DNA of 64,000 bases from Neobacillus notoginsengisoli (GCF_003515685.1 NZ_QWEG01000003.1:340338-404337), one strand, 5' to 3'; shown: positions 43,313 through 52,707, counted from the stretch's first letter. The notes: generated by a model not told the origin, from the letters alone. A program made the numbers and translations.

Positions 43313-43579
43313 CTAAAGGGATTTTATGGTTAGCCAACGTTCGTTTGGTATGACGGCTGTAACGTTGAGGACGAGCGAGGGATGCCGGTCTACTTGTACA
43401 ACGATTGCACCAAGCTTGTTATGGAGAAGAATCAGACTATCCATAGCTGCTATTTTTTCAAAATTTATATCTTTGCCCATCAATAGCCTGCAGATTTCCG
43501 CCTGTTCCTCCAACCCTTGTTTTGTTCCACTCGAAAAACGCAAAAGTAATTCCTGCTTTCCTTTCGCCAGCCGGTACAT
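43313..43579 (-). CDS. Hypothetical protein
   Basis: An 88-residue protein (MYRLAKGKQELLLRFSSGTK at the start) that I do not recognise. It is amphipathic with a central hydrophobic LILLHNKLGAIVVQV stretch, too weak for a confident membrane helix. GAGGG precedes the ATG. It is divergent from the cold-shock gene. Confidence 0.6.
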   Translation of the reverse strand: MYRLAKGKQELLLRFSSGTKQGLEEQAEICRLLMGKDINFEKIAAMDSLILLHNKLGAIVVQVDRHPSLVLNVTAVIPNERWLTIKSL

Positions 43580-43706
43580 ACCCTCACCCTTTTTTTTGTT
43601 TTTAATATAAGAATATTGCCGCCGGCCGGCATTTATGAATGGTTTAAAAAGACTATTTTCCCAACCTCGTCTTTGCTAAATTTTCCAGTAAAAACGCTTT
43701 CATTCC

Positions 43707-43735
43707 TTGACCGCCCTCCTTTTTTCGTGTATAGT
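43707..43735 (+). promoter_or_regulatory. Sigma-A promoter of the cold-shock gene
   Basis: TTGACC and TATAGT with a 17-base spacer. Transcription should begin near 43742, giving a leader of about 105 bases before the csp start, as expected for cold-shock mRNAs. Confidence 0.8.
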
Positions 43736-43846
43736 TAAACCATCATGGTGCAGACTATTCAGGGAACACCTGCTTTAGGCTCTTTCATGATAATATTCAA
43801 CTGGGGCACAAACCGTGCCTGCAAGGTTTTAGGAGGAAATGGTATA

Positions 43847-44047
43847 ATGCAAAACGGCAAAGTTAAATGGTTCAACAACGAAAAAGGTTATGGTTTTATC
43901 GAAGTTGAAGGCGGAGAAGACGTATTCGTCCATTTTTCTGCGATCCAGGGCGACGGCTTCAAGTCCCTTGAAGAAGGCCAGGAAGTTTCTTTCGAAATCG
44001 TTGAAGGAAACCGCGGACCACAGGCTGCAAACGTTGTAAAACTTTAA
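43847..44047 (+). CDS. cspD: Cold-shock protein
   Basis: A 66-residue OB-fold RNA chaperone. RNP1 is KGYGFIEV and RNP2 is DVFVHFSAI, both intact. It binds single-stranded RNA and keeps mRNA unfolded at low temperature. The ATG follows AGGAGG. The long structured leader and strong promoter fit post-transcriptional cold-shock control. Its position beside ypeQ/ypeP resembles cspD of Bacillus subtilis, which decides the symbol. Confidence 0.95.
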   Translation: MQNGKVKWFNNEKGYGFIEVEGGEDVFVHFSAIQGDGFKSLEEGQEVSFEIVEGNRGPQAANVVKL

Positions 44048-44072
44048 TCATTAAACCTACACGTGATTTTTC

Positions 44073-44097
44073 AGGCTGGCATTGCGCCAGCCTTTTT
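44073..44097 (+). terminator. Terminator of cspD
   Basis: AGGCTGGC / GCCAGCCT hairpin with five T; it also overlaps the end of the convergent ypeQ. Confidence 0.93.
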
Positions 44098-44308
44098 ATT
44101 TTTTCCCTTTCTTTTTTCCGGTCAACTTGCTTCCGAGTTCTCTTATCTCTCCTCCAACCGTGCATTTACTGATGCAGAATTTATGGGATTTTCGTTTCCC
44201 CCCTTCATCTGAGTTGACTTTTTGCAAAAAACAGCCTTCACAATACTCGGAAAAAAGGCAGTTTATTTTATGTAATAGCTGTTTTCTGTCGATTGTCTCT
44301 TTTTCCAT
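44096..44308 (-). CDS. ypeQ: Zinc-finger domain protein YpeQ
   Basis: A 70-residue protein with cysteines in CEGCFLQK and CISKC after an N-terminal helix (RKQLLHKINCLFSEYC). It matches the short YpeQ family next to cspD. Function is unknown. It ends against the cspD terminator and is transcribed in the same direction as ypeP. Confidence 0.85.
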   Translation of the reverse strand: MEKETIDRKQLLHKINCLFSEYCEGCFLQKVNSDEGGKRKSHKFCISKCTVGGEIRELGSKLTGKKKGKK

Positions 44309-44323
44309 CCCACTGCCCCTTTC

Positions 44324-44980
44324 CTAAAGTAATTGAGTTTTCGCCATAATTTTTTTCCCATCTAGCGCCTGGCTTGCAAGCTTATCCGCTTCCTTGTTTT
44401 CGTTCCTCGGGACGGCCTTGCAGATAGCTTTAATTCCGTTGCTTTCCAATTTCTTTTCAATCCTGTCAAGCCACTTATTCAACACTTCTTCATAACAGGG
44501 CCATTCACCCTCCAACTGCTTTAGCACCCCCTGGGAGTCGCCCCTGATTTCACAAGGCATATTGGCAATCCCATACTCTTCAAGCAACGTCGCGGCAAAA
44601 TAAAGTGCCGCATATTCCGCTTCATTGTTTGTATCCATTTCGGCAATCCGTTCATTCGCCCTGACTCTGTATTTTTTCTTTCCTTGCTTAAAAAACAAGA
44701 CAACTCCGAGGCCGGCCTCTTTTGAATCTTTTTTGAATGCCCCATCAAAATACAAGACGACGTCACTCGGTTCCTCTTCCGTTTCTTCTAGCAGGCGCTT
44801 CATTTCTTTCAACGTCCATTCTGTCCCGATTTCATCCTCAAAGGAAAAATCGGTTGCCTTGCCTGTTTTTTCAAGCTCCTGTGCAGTCAAAAGAGCGTGG
44901 TCCCCTTCAAGCCAACCTGAAGAAAAGCGGACATTTTCATTGCCCTTCACCTTAAAAATCCATTCAAGTTTATATTTCAT
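44324..44980 (-). CDS. ypeP: RNase H-like protein YpeP
   Basis: A 218-residue protein with an N-terminal domain of about 75 residues and a C-terminal RNase H fold: VVLYFDGAFKKDSKEAG (first Asp), MDTNNEAEYAALYFA (Glu), IRGDSQGVLKQL (Asp) and NKEADKLASQAL (last Asp). The acidic quartet of RNase HI is therefore present. ATG at 44980 is preferred; TTG and GTG one and two codons earlier are nearer GGAGGG and cannot be excluded. It precedes ypeQ. Confidence 0.85.
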   Translation of the reverse strand: MKYKLEWIFKVKGNENVRFSSGWLEGDHALLTAQELEKTGKATDFSFEDEIGTEWTLKEMKRLLEETEEEPSDVVLYFDGAFKKDSKEAGLGVVLFFKQGKKKYRVRANERIAEMDTNNEAEYAALYFAATLLEEYGIANMPCEIRGDSQGVLKQLEGEWPCYEEVLNKWLDRIEKKLESNGIKAICKAVPRNENKEADKLASQALDGKKIMAKTQLL

Positions 44981-45044
44981 CAACACTGCCCTCCAGTATC
45001 AGGTAACATTGTTAAAATTTTTTCACGAATGCATGAAGATTAAT

Positions 45045-45326
45045 CTATATAGGTTCTACTTATTTTTTCCTCTATATAAAACGAATTGAATTTTTGAACG
45101 TTGTCGTTGATTTGCGCTTCACAAAGGAAAGCTTCTGAGAATTATCATCGCAGGGACAGGCGGTTTTTGCCTGTCACGAGGCACTTCGCTTTCCGCGGGG
45201 CGTCAGTGGAGCCTCCTCGGCGCTATGGCGCCTGTGGGGTCTCCACCTTGCCGCTTCATCCCGCAGGAGTCTTCGTGCCTTCCGCTCCAATCAACTATAT
45301 AAAAGTCTCAAGTTCAGTTTATATAG
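45045..45326. mobile_element. MITE-like repeat, copy 2
   Basis: Ends CTATATAGGTTCTACT (45045-45060) and AGTTCAGTTTATATAG (45311-45326) are imperfect inverse complements, the same termini as copy 1. The core from about 45108 to 45290 is nearly identical to copy 1, in the same orientation, but lacks the extra 110-base block. It sits between ypeP and ypdQ. The short open frames across it are not credible genes. Confidence 0.8.
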
Positions 45327-45473
45327 CTAGACACAAAGTTAGTCAAAAAAAGCCCCATTCTTTTCATGATACACATTTGACTGTTATATAAACACTATTT
45401 CCATTCTTTTTTAGTCTGTTGGCAATGTGGATTTATGGTAAAATCAGCTTATTACATTGGTGGAGGTTTGAAG

Positions 45474-45884
45474 ATGATCGAAGTTTACATTGATGGGGCA
45501 AGTGCGGGAAATCCAGGACCGAGCGGAGCAGGCATTTTTATTAAAGGCCATGGTTCCGGCGAGAAGTATTCCATTCCGCTAGGCTGCATGTCAAACCATG
45601 AAGCGGAATACCACGCACTCATTAAGGCTCTTGAAATCTGTATTGAAAAGGGGTATAAAACGGTCTCCTTCAGGACCGACTCAGAGCTTGTAAATAAAGC
45701 AATAGAAAAAGAATTCGCAAAAAACAAATCGTACGTCCCCCTGCTTGAGAGGGCGCTTGAGCTTTCATCTCAACTGGATTTGTTTTTCATAAAGTGGATT
45801 CCTAGCCATGAAAATAAAGTGGCGGATGAATGCTCGCGATTGGCAATCAGAATGAATACTCCGGAGGAAACTGTCGATGAGTAA
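45474..45884 (+). CDS. ypdQ: RNase HI family protein YpdQ
   Basis: A 136-residue RNase H-like protein: MIEVYIDGASAGNPGPSGAG with the first Asp, NHEAEYHALIKAL with the Glu, FRTDSELVNKAI with the second Asp, and ADECSRLAI with the last Asp. All four acidic positions are present, whereas Bacillus subtilis YpdQ activity is not clear to me. ATG at 45474 follows GGAGG. It overlaps the downstream transporter gene by eight bases. Confidence 0.88.
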   Translation: MIEVYIDGASAGNPGPSGAGIFIKGHGSGEKYSIPLGCMSNHEAEYHALIKALEICIEKGYKTVSFRTDSELVNKAIEKEFAKNKSYVPLLERALELSSQLDLFFIKWIPSHENKVADECSRLAIRMNTPEETVDE

Positions 45885-46821
45885 AAGAATGATTGCAGAT
45901 ATTATATTACTTTCCGTCTCATTCGTATGGGGAATCACCTTTGTCATGGTTCAAAATGCCATCAGCTTTCTCGAGCCTTTTTCATTTAACGGGATCAGAT
46001 TTCTGACTGCCGCGTTTTTCCTCGGCATATGGCTATTAATTTTTGAACGCAGGCAGCTTCAGAAACTGAATGCGCGCATATTGTTTTCAGGGGCATTCAT
46101 CGGCTTGTTCCTTTTTGTCGGCTATGCGGCCCAAACAGCTGGCTTGTTGTATACAACTTCGTCAAAAGCAGGATTCATTACCGGCTTAAGCGTTGTCCTC
46201 GTCCCGCTTTTTTCTTTTATGCTTTTGAAACAAAGGCCAGGAAGAAATGCCGTCATTGGCGTCCTAGTCGCGACAATCGGGCTGTTTCTCCTTACTATGA
46301 CGGGCGTGTCACCTTTAAATAAAGGGGATGGCCTTATTTTTATCTGTGCGATCGGATTTGCTTTTCATATTATTTTCACCGGAAAATACAGCAGCCAATT
46401 CCCTTCCCTGCTGTTGACAATCATACAAATTGCGACGGTTGGAGTCCTTTCATCGCTCTTTGCATTTGTATTTGATGATTGGCAAAAAGCCTTTACTCCC
46501 TCTGTCATTTTTTCAGGTGAAGTACTCTTTGCATTGGCTGTCACAGCCATTCTGGCAACTGCCCTTGCGTTCCTTGCGCAAACGGCCTTCCAGAAGTATA
46601 CGTCCGCCACAAGGGTTGCGCTCATTTTTGCAATGGAGCCGGTATTTGCAGCAGCGGCAGGCTTTATGTGGGCAAATGAAGTGCTGACCGCCTCGGCGCT
46701 GGCTGGCTGCCTGCTGATCTTTGCAGGGATGATTTTCTCGGAACTGCCGCGGAAGAATCGCAGTATTCTGCACACTCCTGTTGCCGGAAACGATTTGAAT
46801 GCCGAAAAGCCGGGTGCATAA
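45877..46821 (+). CDS. DMT-family (EamA) transporter
   Basis: This 314-residue protein has about ten predicted helices in two EamA repeats (about residues 5-140 and 150-290), beginning DIILLSVSFVWGITFVMVQN. EamA proteins export metabolites or amino acids; substrate unknown. Its start lies inside the ypdQ stop region (eight-base overlap), so it is translationally coupled to the nuclease gene. Confidence 0.9.
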   Translation: MSKRMIADIILLSVSFVWGITFVMVQNAISFLEPFSFNGIRFLTAAFFLGIWLLIFERRQLQKLNARILFSGAFIGLFLFVGYAAQTAGLLYTTSSKAGFITGLSVVLVPLFSFMLLKQRPGRNAVIGVLVATIGLFLLTMTGVSPLNKGDGLIFICAIGFAFHIIFTGKYSSQFPSLLLTIIQIATVGVLSSLFAFVFDDWQKAFTPSVIFSGEVLFALAVTAILATALAFLAQTAFQKYTSATRVALIFAMEPVFAAAAGFMWANEVLTASALAGCLLIFAGMIFSELPRKNRSILHTPVAGNDLNAEKPGA

Positions 46822-46834
46822 ACACGCCCGGCTT
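46807..46834. terminator. Bidirectional terminator after the EamA gene
   Basis: AAGCCGGG / CCCGGCTT hairpin overlapping the EamA stop, with TTT after it; faces the minus-strand gene at 46849. Confidence 0.8.
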
Positions 46835-46848
46835 GAATTTTGGCATTA

Positions 46849-47130
46849 TTATAGTGATAGGAGTTCATTCTCCTTAACAAACTTGAAAGCGGCTTTCTTA
46901 GTCTCGACGTTATTAGAAACAAGTGTCTCCAATAACGACACGTAAAAACTGCCCTCAAAACCCATTTGGGCTTTTAAGGTAAGCTCGATTGCGGCGATTG
47001 CCACCTCATCGGAAGCATTCGTATAATGCTTGCCAAAATAAATGAACCCGATGGCGTCCTCCTGCAATAGAAAGCCTTTTGCCTGCAAATGCTGCAGATA
47101 AGAATCTACCGTCTGCACCTGTATGACCAA
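46849..47130 (-). CDS. Hypothetical protein downstream of yuiD
   Basis: A 93-residue protein without signal peptide (VDSYLQHLQAKGFLLQEDAI, then YFGKHYTNASDEVAIAAIEL). I do not recognise it. The start is uncertain: TTG at 47130 abuts GGAAGG, and GTG at 47118 has longer spacing. It is 26 bases from yuiD and likely co-transcribed. Confidence 0.6.
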   Translation of the reverse strand: MVIQVQTVDSYLQHLQAKGFLLQEDAIGFIYFGKHYTNASDEVAIAAIELTLKAQMGFEGSFYVSLLETLVSNNVETKKAAFKFVKENELLSL

Positions 47131-47156
47131 CCTTCCTGATTTTACAAGTTACACCT

Positions 47157-47654
47157 TTATTTATAGTGTAATGTAAAATCAGACATTTTACTATCGTTTT
47201 TTGTCAAAAGGTGTCCGGCATACCCGATCAATAGTCCCAGAACGGCTCCTCCAAGCACTTCTTCAGGCTTATGGCCAAGCATCTCTTTCAATTTTGTTGG
47301 TGCTTTTTCCTCAAATTCCACTGTAGAATCTTCATGGTGGATTTTTTCAACTAACTCATTAATGGAGTTGACCTTCAACGTAAGTTCTCCTGTCTGCCTC
47401 CTGATCCCTTGGGCGTCATACATAACAATTAGTCCATAAACTAGCGAAAGGGCAAAATCAACTGTTGGCACCCCTCTTTTTAACGCGATGAATGTTGTCA
47501 ATGACGATACACCTGCGGAATGGGAGCTTGGCATGCCGCCAGTTTGAAAAAACAACTCCGGCCTCCATTCCTTCTTCTTCGCATAATGGATTGGTATTTT
47601 CAGACCCTGTGCAAGCCCAATACTCAATAATGAAACAATGACACCTTTGTTCAA
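47157..47654 (-). CDS. yuiD: Divergent PAP2 family membrane protein YuiD
   Basis: A 165-residue membrane protein of the divergent PAP2 family. The PAP2-like motif GGMPSSHSAGVSSL is clear, followed by YGLIVMYDAQGIRRQTG and a C-terminal GHKPEEVLGGAVLGLLIGY. The family may act on lipid phosphates, but that is not shown. TTG at 47654 is six bases from GAGGTGA. Confidence 0.9.
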   Translation of the reverse strand: MNKGVIVSLLSIGLAQGLKIPIHYAKKKEWRPELFFQTGGMPSSHSAGVSSLTTFIALKRGVPTVDFALSLVYGLIVMYDAQGIRRQTGELTLKVNSINELVEKIHHEDSTVEFEEKAPTKLKEMLGHKPEEVLGGAVLGLLIGYAGHLLTKNDSKMSDFTLHYK

Positions 47655-47738
47655 CTCCAATCACCTCTACGCCTTATATTTTCTGTCGTTATTTTATTAT
47701 TCCCTATGGAGATACTAAGAAAACAGGAGGTGGCCAAA

Positions 47739-47876
47739 GTGAGTAAAAATGATGGGAATCGCGGGACAAAAGCCTCAGGTGTGAATCCGCAGGGGTTCGG
47801 TCAGGATGCGACACGCACACCGGACCCAAAGAGCGAGCTCGAGAACAGGGCGAAGAAAAGCAACACGAAAAGATAA
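47739..47876 (+). CDS. sspL: Small acid-soluble spore protein L
   Basis: A 45-residue minor spore protein beginning at GTG 47739 behind AGGAGGTGG. The sequence GVNPQGFGQDATRTPDPKSE and the C-terminal ENRAKKSNTKR match SspL, which is made in the forespore. It sits next to ypcP as in Bacillus subtilis, and is followed by a terminator shared with ypcP. Confidence 0.92.
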   Translation: MSKNDGNRGTKASGVNPQGFGQDATRTPDPKSELENRAKKSNTKR

Positions 47877-47895
47877 CAACGCGAAGTGAATAAAA

Positions 47896-47923
47896 ATGCC
47901 CGCTTCCTATTGGAAACGGGCTT
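47896..47923. terminator. Bidirectional terminator between sspL and ypcP
   Basis: GCCCG-TTCC / GGAA-CGGGC hairpin with T-rich sequence, between convergent genes. Confidence 0.85.
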
Positions 47924-47926
47924 CTA

Positions 47927-48826
47927 TTATTCAAAAACAGGCTCTGACTGGTAAGGGATCAGTCGTGAAATACCGCGCAGGCCGGTATCGTTCAGCATCG
48001 CCTCGACCTTTTGCCGATTAGGAGAAAACAAGGCTGATGGTAGTTCGCATCCGACTGGGACTTCGCAGTGAATTTCCGCAAGCCGTCTTGAAAGGTGGAG
48101 CATATCAAGATCCTGCTCGATTTTTGTTTTATGGGACTTTGAAAGGCTATCGAGATTCGCCAGGATTCCTTCAATATGGCCGTGCTCAAGCAAGAGCTTC
48201 ATGGCAGTTTTTTCGCCAATTCCTTTCACGCCGGGATAATTATCGCTCGGGTCGCCCATAAGCGCTTTTAAATCAATCATTTGACGGGGAATCAGCCCAC
48301 ATTCCTCATAAAATGTTTCCGGTGTGTGAACCTGGTAATTGCCGTACCCTTTCTTCAGCAAAATAACAGATACTCGTTCATCAAGAAGCTGCAGGATATC
48401 ACGGTCACCCGTCAGAATCGAAACATGGATAGAGCCGCTCGCCTGTCTGGCGAGCGTCCCTATGCAATCATCGGCTTCATACCCTGCCAGGCCAATGTTC
48501 GGAATATCGAAAGCGGCGGTCACTTCTTTTGCCAAATCAAACTGTGGGATCAGTTCAACAGGCGCTTCCCCCCTGTTCGCCTTGTAGCCGTCGAACAGTT
48601 CGGTGCGGAAGGTCTTGCTTCCCATATCCCAGCAGACGGCAACATGGGTAGGGGAAAATTCGGAAACAGCAGTCAGCATATGCCTAAGGAATCCATGGAC
48701 GCCGTTCGTTGGCATTCCTTTTGAATTCAACATATATTGGCCACTCACCGCCGTTGCGAAAAAGGCCCTGAACAATAAGGCCATTCCATCGATCAACAGA
48801 AGAGATTCATTATTTTTCGTTTGCAT
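47927..48826 (-). CDS. ypcP: 5'-3' exonuclease YpcP (FEN-like)
   Basis: A 299-residue structure-specific exonuclease of the Pol I N-terminal domain type, acting on RNA or DNA flaps. Metal-binding acidic motifs are LLLIDGMALLFRAFFA, VAVCWD, GYEADDCIGTLA and LTGDRDILQLL, with DLKALMGDPSDNYPGVKGIG as helix-hairpin-helix region. It could support primer removal. ATG at 48826 is used; GTG two codons earlier is nearer GGAGG. Confidence 0.93.
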   Translation of the reverse strand: MQTKNNESLLLIDGMALLFRAFFATAVSGQYMLNSKGMPTNGVHGFLRHMLTAVSEFSPTHVAVCWDMGSKTFRTELFDGYKANRGEAPVELIPQFDLAKEVTAAFDIPNIGLAGYEADDCIGTLARQASGSIHVSILTGDRDILQLLDERVSVILLKKGYGNYQVHTPETFYEECGLIPRQMIDLKALMGDPSDNYPGVKGIGEKTAMKLLLEHGHIEGILANLDSLSKSHKTKIEQDLDMLHLSRRLAEIHCEVPVGCELPSALFSPNRQKVEAMLNDTGLRGISRLIPYQSEPVFE

Positions 48827-48843
48827 GTGCACTTTTCCTCCAT

Positions 48844-48869
48844 AAAAAAAGGCGCTGTTATGCGCCTTT
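48844..48869 (-). terminator. Terminator of dynA
   Basis: AAAGGCGC / GCGCCTTT hairpin between dynA and ypcP; the minus strand then reads seven T. Confidence 0.85.
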
Positions 48870-48920
48870 ACCTATCATTATCTTAGTCTATTATAACATA
48901 AAAACAGGTGAGATAGTGGT

Positions 48921-51900
48921 TTATTTTAGGAGTAGAGTCATCTCATTCAATGAATCTTGCAGCTGCTGTACATCCAGTCCGCCGCCGAAAAGTTCTTGCA
49001 AGCTGGAAATGAAGTCCTCTGCCTGTTCCAATGCATCTTCAATTATCGTAGTAAACGCCTCTTCAGCAAGTCGGCTTCCGTACGCTGCCAACCTTTCCGA
49101 TTGCTCGTTAAGATAACTATCCGCCTCTGTACTGAGAACAGCTTGAAGCTGCTCCTGCATTGCTCTCTTTCCATTTTTCTCAAAAAAGTCCTTTGGGTTT
49201 TTGAACAAGGAAAGCTGTTTCGAGAAGATGGACCTGTCCGTATTGGCAAAGGCAGCCGAAAACCCAAGGCCTTCGGGTTCAGGAAGTTTTGTTTCAGAGA
49301 AAGAAAGACCTTCACACATGGTGGCTAAATCCTTTTCAAGCCCATCCTTTTGTTCGTTCATTGAAATGGAGACAAACCTTTCAATCCTTAAAGCTGTCGC
49401 CCTCATTTCCTGTGCCAAATCATGGCCAAGGCTGTCCAATAAGTCCTCCAGCGCCGAGTGAAGAGCCTTTTTCACGGTCCCGCCTCTGCCATTTAAGACC
49501 GCGGGATTAAACGACTCCCTGAAAAAGTCGTTAAATCTCAGGAATACCCTCTGTTTGCAATAATGGACAAGTTCTTCGGCTTCCTGGACCACCCGCTTTT
49601 TAAGTTGGGCGGACGACTGTGACTGAAGAAAATCCTTCATCCTTCCCTGTTGGTCCTTAAGGCGGCTGATGTTTTCAGCAGCCTTGGATCGATCCTCGCT
49701 TGCCGATTGGAGAAGACTGTCAATTCGTTTAGAAACACGAATCAGTTCCTCTTCTGCAGAAGCAAAGGCCATTTTTGCGAGCCCTTCCGAAATGAACCGA
49801 TAAAACGTATCTTCGAACAAGGGAATTCCTGTATCTGTACCGGCATCGGCGCCTTCTTTTTCCTTTAATCCAAGTAAGCTTGATACAGTATGCAATGCCG
49901 GATTCCGTATGCCATACTGCTCAAGCTGTCCTTTCACGTAAGAGACAACTAAGTCTTTCTCACTTTCATCTTTGGCAAGGTCAATGGCATTGATCATAAA
50001 AAACATTTTATCAAGCTCAAAGACCTCTTTCACACGGCCTAATTGGATGAGAAACTCCCGGTCCGCCCTGGAGAATGCGTGGTTGTAGTAGGTTACAAAC
50101 AGGATGGCGTCAGCGTTTTTAATATAATTGAATGCAACCTCAGTATGCCTCGCATTAATCGAGTCCGCCCCGGGTGTATCGACAAGCGTAATCCCTTTTC
50201 TTGTGAATGGGCAATCGTAATATAAATCAATCCACTCCGCAAAACAAGATTTCTCTTCTTTCGAGACAAACTCACTGAACTGTTCATATTCAGCTTCTAT
50301 CAGCTTCCCAATATTCGTCCGCTCATTTTCAAAGCCCCTCTTGAAAGCATGTAAAAAAGATAAGTTTGCCTTTTCGACTGTATCGCCTTGGAAAGAGTGA
50401 TGTTCAAGGTCACGAATTGTATCCAGCGCTTCATCAAAGCTGCTAACTTCCCGAGCAAAGCCCTTTAGTGCCTGATTGACATCTGCTAGCAGGCTTGTTT
50501 GATCTTTCATTTTCACAACGACAGTCCCATGTGGATGCGTATCATCCACGGGCTTGATCCCGCAAATCGCGGCCGTTGTCGGGTTCGGGGATACGGGAAG
50601 GACCTTTTTGCCCATGAGCGCATTGGCGAAGGAAGATTTCCCCGCACTGAAAGCGCCAAAGAGTGCGGCAGTATACTTCCTGTTTTCAAGCTTGCCCGCC
50701 CGCTCGCGAAGTTCCGCGGCAAGGTGATTAAAACCCGGCAGTCCAGAAACAATTTCGGCGGCCTGCCTGAGACGGTCCGGAAGATCAGCTTTTATCGTCC
50801 CCATTTTCTCCGGACTGGTACTTTTGGCAGGCAACTTCTTGTGAACATCTTCAACTTCTACAGGTTTATTTTCTGGAGTAAGACCGTCCCTGATGATTTT
50901 CAGATTTTCCTCTCCCTGATGAAAAAGCCACTCTGGAGAACTTCCATCCAAAGCCCCTTCCCCCTGCAAAATTTCATCCAATCGCTGTTTCGTATTTGAG
51001 ATAGCTTTGTTGAGGGCGGAAAGCCTCCGCTCCGCATCCTGCCATTGTGCTAACCGGTCAAGCTCCTGTTGAACTTTTACTCGCTCTTCTTCTGCTATTT
51101 CCCCAAGGTAATCCAAATACGTCCGTTTGAATCCACTCAGTTGATTTCTGGCCGTTTTCTTGATTTCGGCCATCAATTCATCTGTATAAGTAAGGACATA
51201 ATCACCCGAAAGGAGAGCGCCCTTTTTCACAGGCTTCTCAATAAGTGATTCGTTGATAGGAATTCTATAGCTGCCCGCTAAATCAAGAAGCTCACTGTTC
51301 CTGATTCCTTTTTCCTTTAACGTATGCAAGAAAAGCTCCCGCAAATGCCATTCCGCCTGCTGCTTCGTTTTCTCACTGACATCGTTCAGGAATGCTTCCT
51401 TCCTTGACTTCTTTTCCGCGTTCGTTTTTCCTGCCGAAAAAATAAAGCCCACCTTGAATCCAGGCTGTACCGATTCCAGGTAGTCTTTTGCAAGCTCCCT
51501 CGTTTCAAAAGGCATCAAATAAGCGTTCTGAAGAATTCGTGAAACTTCCTTATCCAGTTCTGACCGTGCTGTATCCATTCGCTTGGCATTTTCGTTCAAA
51601 GCTTGTTCAAGCCGCGCAATTTTTTCTGAAACTGACTCTTCCCCTGAATGTGCCCGATCGGAAATCAGGTTCAATAATATGTCTCTTTCGTCCGATTGGG
51701 ACTCTTTTTCTTTTTGCAAAAAATCTTCTGCAAGCTGTGCTGCGGCAGCGATCATTGAGGTTTCCAGACCGCTCTTTTCTGCGGCCTTCGAGCGGATGAA
51801 CGTCTCAAGTTCCCTGTACTGGTTTTCAGGGTGCTCCGGATTTTTAAGGGACGTATAAAAAACCCCCGCAGGTTCCACTCCCCACGACCGGAAGGAGGAT

Positions 51901-52592
51901 AAAACACTTTCCTTGAAGCTCGTGAAGCTCAGCTCGGTTTCCTGATGTTTGTCTATCTGGTTTACGACTAAATAGACTTTTTTTCCAGCGTCCTGCAAAT
52001 CTTTTGTAAACAGAAAATTAACGCCGGATTGGACATGGTTATAATCCATGACATAAAAAACAAGATCAGCGAGATGGATGGCGGACTCCGTTGCAATTCT
52101 ATGTGCGTCATCCACTGAATCAATTCCCGGCGTATCTAGAATGACAGTCTCCTCGGGAAGAATTGTGCTTTGCCTGCTAATTTCTATTTCGGTTATTTCG
52201 TCCCCATCAAGACAGTGGCTCTTTACAGTATTGTAATCATAGGGAGGCAAATACAGCCAAGGGGTATCTTTTTTGAAATAAACCTTGGCATATTCGTCAC
52301 CGGATTTAACCCTGACAAGATTGGCGCTTGTCGGAATAGGGCTCGATGGAAGAATTTCTTCTCCGGCCAACTGATTGATTAACGACGATTTCCCGGCAGA
52401 GAAATGGCCGCAGAAGGCTATGACCTGCTCACCTGAGCCGTACTTTTGGCCAAGCTGTTTTACTTTATGTGTGTAAGCCACTTCATTTTTCGTTTCAAAA
52501 AAGTGATGCAGCCCTGATAAAACCCCTTTTACTATTTTTGTTGCGTCATGCTGCCCCTTTGCCTGAATCATGAATGAGAGTCCCCTTATCAT
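48921..52592 (-). CDS. dynA: Double dynamin-like GTPase DynA
   Basis: This 1223-residue protein is a fused pair of dynamins. The first G1 motif GHFSAGKSSL is at residues 62-71 with DTPGID after it; the second, GAFSAGKSSF, lies near 645 with DTPGADSI. Long coiled-coil stalk regions follow each. Bacillus subtilis DynA (YpbR) binds membranes, fuses them and helps phage and stress tolerance. ATG at 52592 has AGGGAG seven bases upstream. Its length is close to the Bacillus subtilis protein; no internal frameshift. Confidence 0.95.
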   Translation of the reverse strand: MIRGLSFMIQAKGQHDATKIVKGVLSGLHHFFETKNEVAYTHKVKQLGQKYGSGEQVIAFCGHFSAGKSSLINQLAGEEILPSSPIPTSANLVRVKSGDEYAKVYFKKDTPWLYLPPYDYNTVKSHCLDGDEITEIEISRQSTILPEETVILDTPGIDSVDDAHRIATESAIHLADLVFYVMDYNHVQSGVNFLFTKDLQDAGKKVYLVVNQIDKHQETELSFTSFKESVLSSFRSWGVEPAGVFYTSLKNPEHPENQYRELETFIRSKAAEKSGLETSMIAAAAQLAEDFLQKEKESQSDERDILLNLISDRAHSGEESVSEKIARLEQALNENAKRMDTARSELDKEVSRILQNAYLMPFETRELAKDYLESVQPGFKVGFIFSAGKTNAEKKSRKEAFLNDVSEKTKQQAEWHLRELFLHTLKEKGIRNSELLDLAGSYRIPINESLIEKPVKKGALLSGDYVLTYTDELMAEIKKTARNQLSGFKRTYLDYLGEIAEEERVKVQQELDRLAQWQDAERRLSALNKAISNTKQRLDEILQGEGALDGSSPEWLFHQGEENLKIIRDGLTPENKPVEVEDVHKKLPAKSTSPEKMGTIKADLPDRLRQAAEIVSGLPGFNHLAAELRERAGKLENRKYTAALFGAFSAGKSSFANALMGKKVLPVSPNPTTAAICGIKPVDDTHPHGTVVVKMKDQTSLLADVNQALKGFAREVSSFDEALDTIRDLEHHSFQGDTVEKANLSFLHAFKRGFENERTNIGKLIEAEYEQFSEFVSKEEKSCFAEWIDLYYDCPFTRKGITLVDTPGADSINARHTEVAFNYIKNADAILFVTYYNHAFSRADREFLIQLGRVKEVFELDKMFFMINAIDLAKDESEKDLVVSYVKGQLEQYGIRNPALHTVSSLLGLKEKEGADAGTDTGIPLFEDTFYRFISEGLAKMAFASAEEELIRVSKRIDSLLQSASEDRSKAAENISRLKDQQGRMKDFLQSQSSAQLKKRVVQEAEELVHYCKQRVFLRFNDFFRESFNPAVLNGRGGTVKKALHSALEDLLDSLGHDLAQEMRATALRIERFVSISMNEQKDGLEKDLATMCEGLSFSETKLPEPEGLGFSAAFANTDRSIFSKQLSLFKNPKDFFEKNGKRAMQEQLQAVLSTEADSYLNEQSERLAAYGSRLAEEAFTTIIEDALEQAEDFISSLQELFGGGLDVQQLQDSLNEMTLLLK

Positions 52593-52684
52593 AAATAATC
52601 TCCCTATATTTTAAACGAAAATTCACTCAATTCCTATTGAAATGTATGCGATTTCAATGAACGAAAAATTTTCTAGGCAAAAGA

Positions 52685-52707
52685 AAAAACCAGGGAAGCC
52701 CTGGTTT
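52685..52707 (-). terminator. Terminator of the 29-residue gene
   Basis: AAACCAGGG / CCCTGGTTT hairpin followed on the minus strand by TTTTTTC. Confidence 0.9.

Noticed and set aside
43745..44047. 100-residue form of the cold-shock protein
   Set aside because: The family start is [18 protein letters not shown] at 43847 with AGGAGG; upstream codons are the mRNA leader.
46365..46958. 197-residue minus-strand protein
   Set aside because: Antisense to the EamA transporter and lacks a ribosome site.
48957..49328. Plus-strand genes inside dynA, including 123- and 166-residue frames
   Set aside because: They are antisense shadows of the intact 1223-codon gene.
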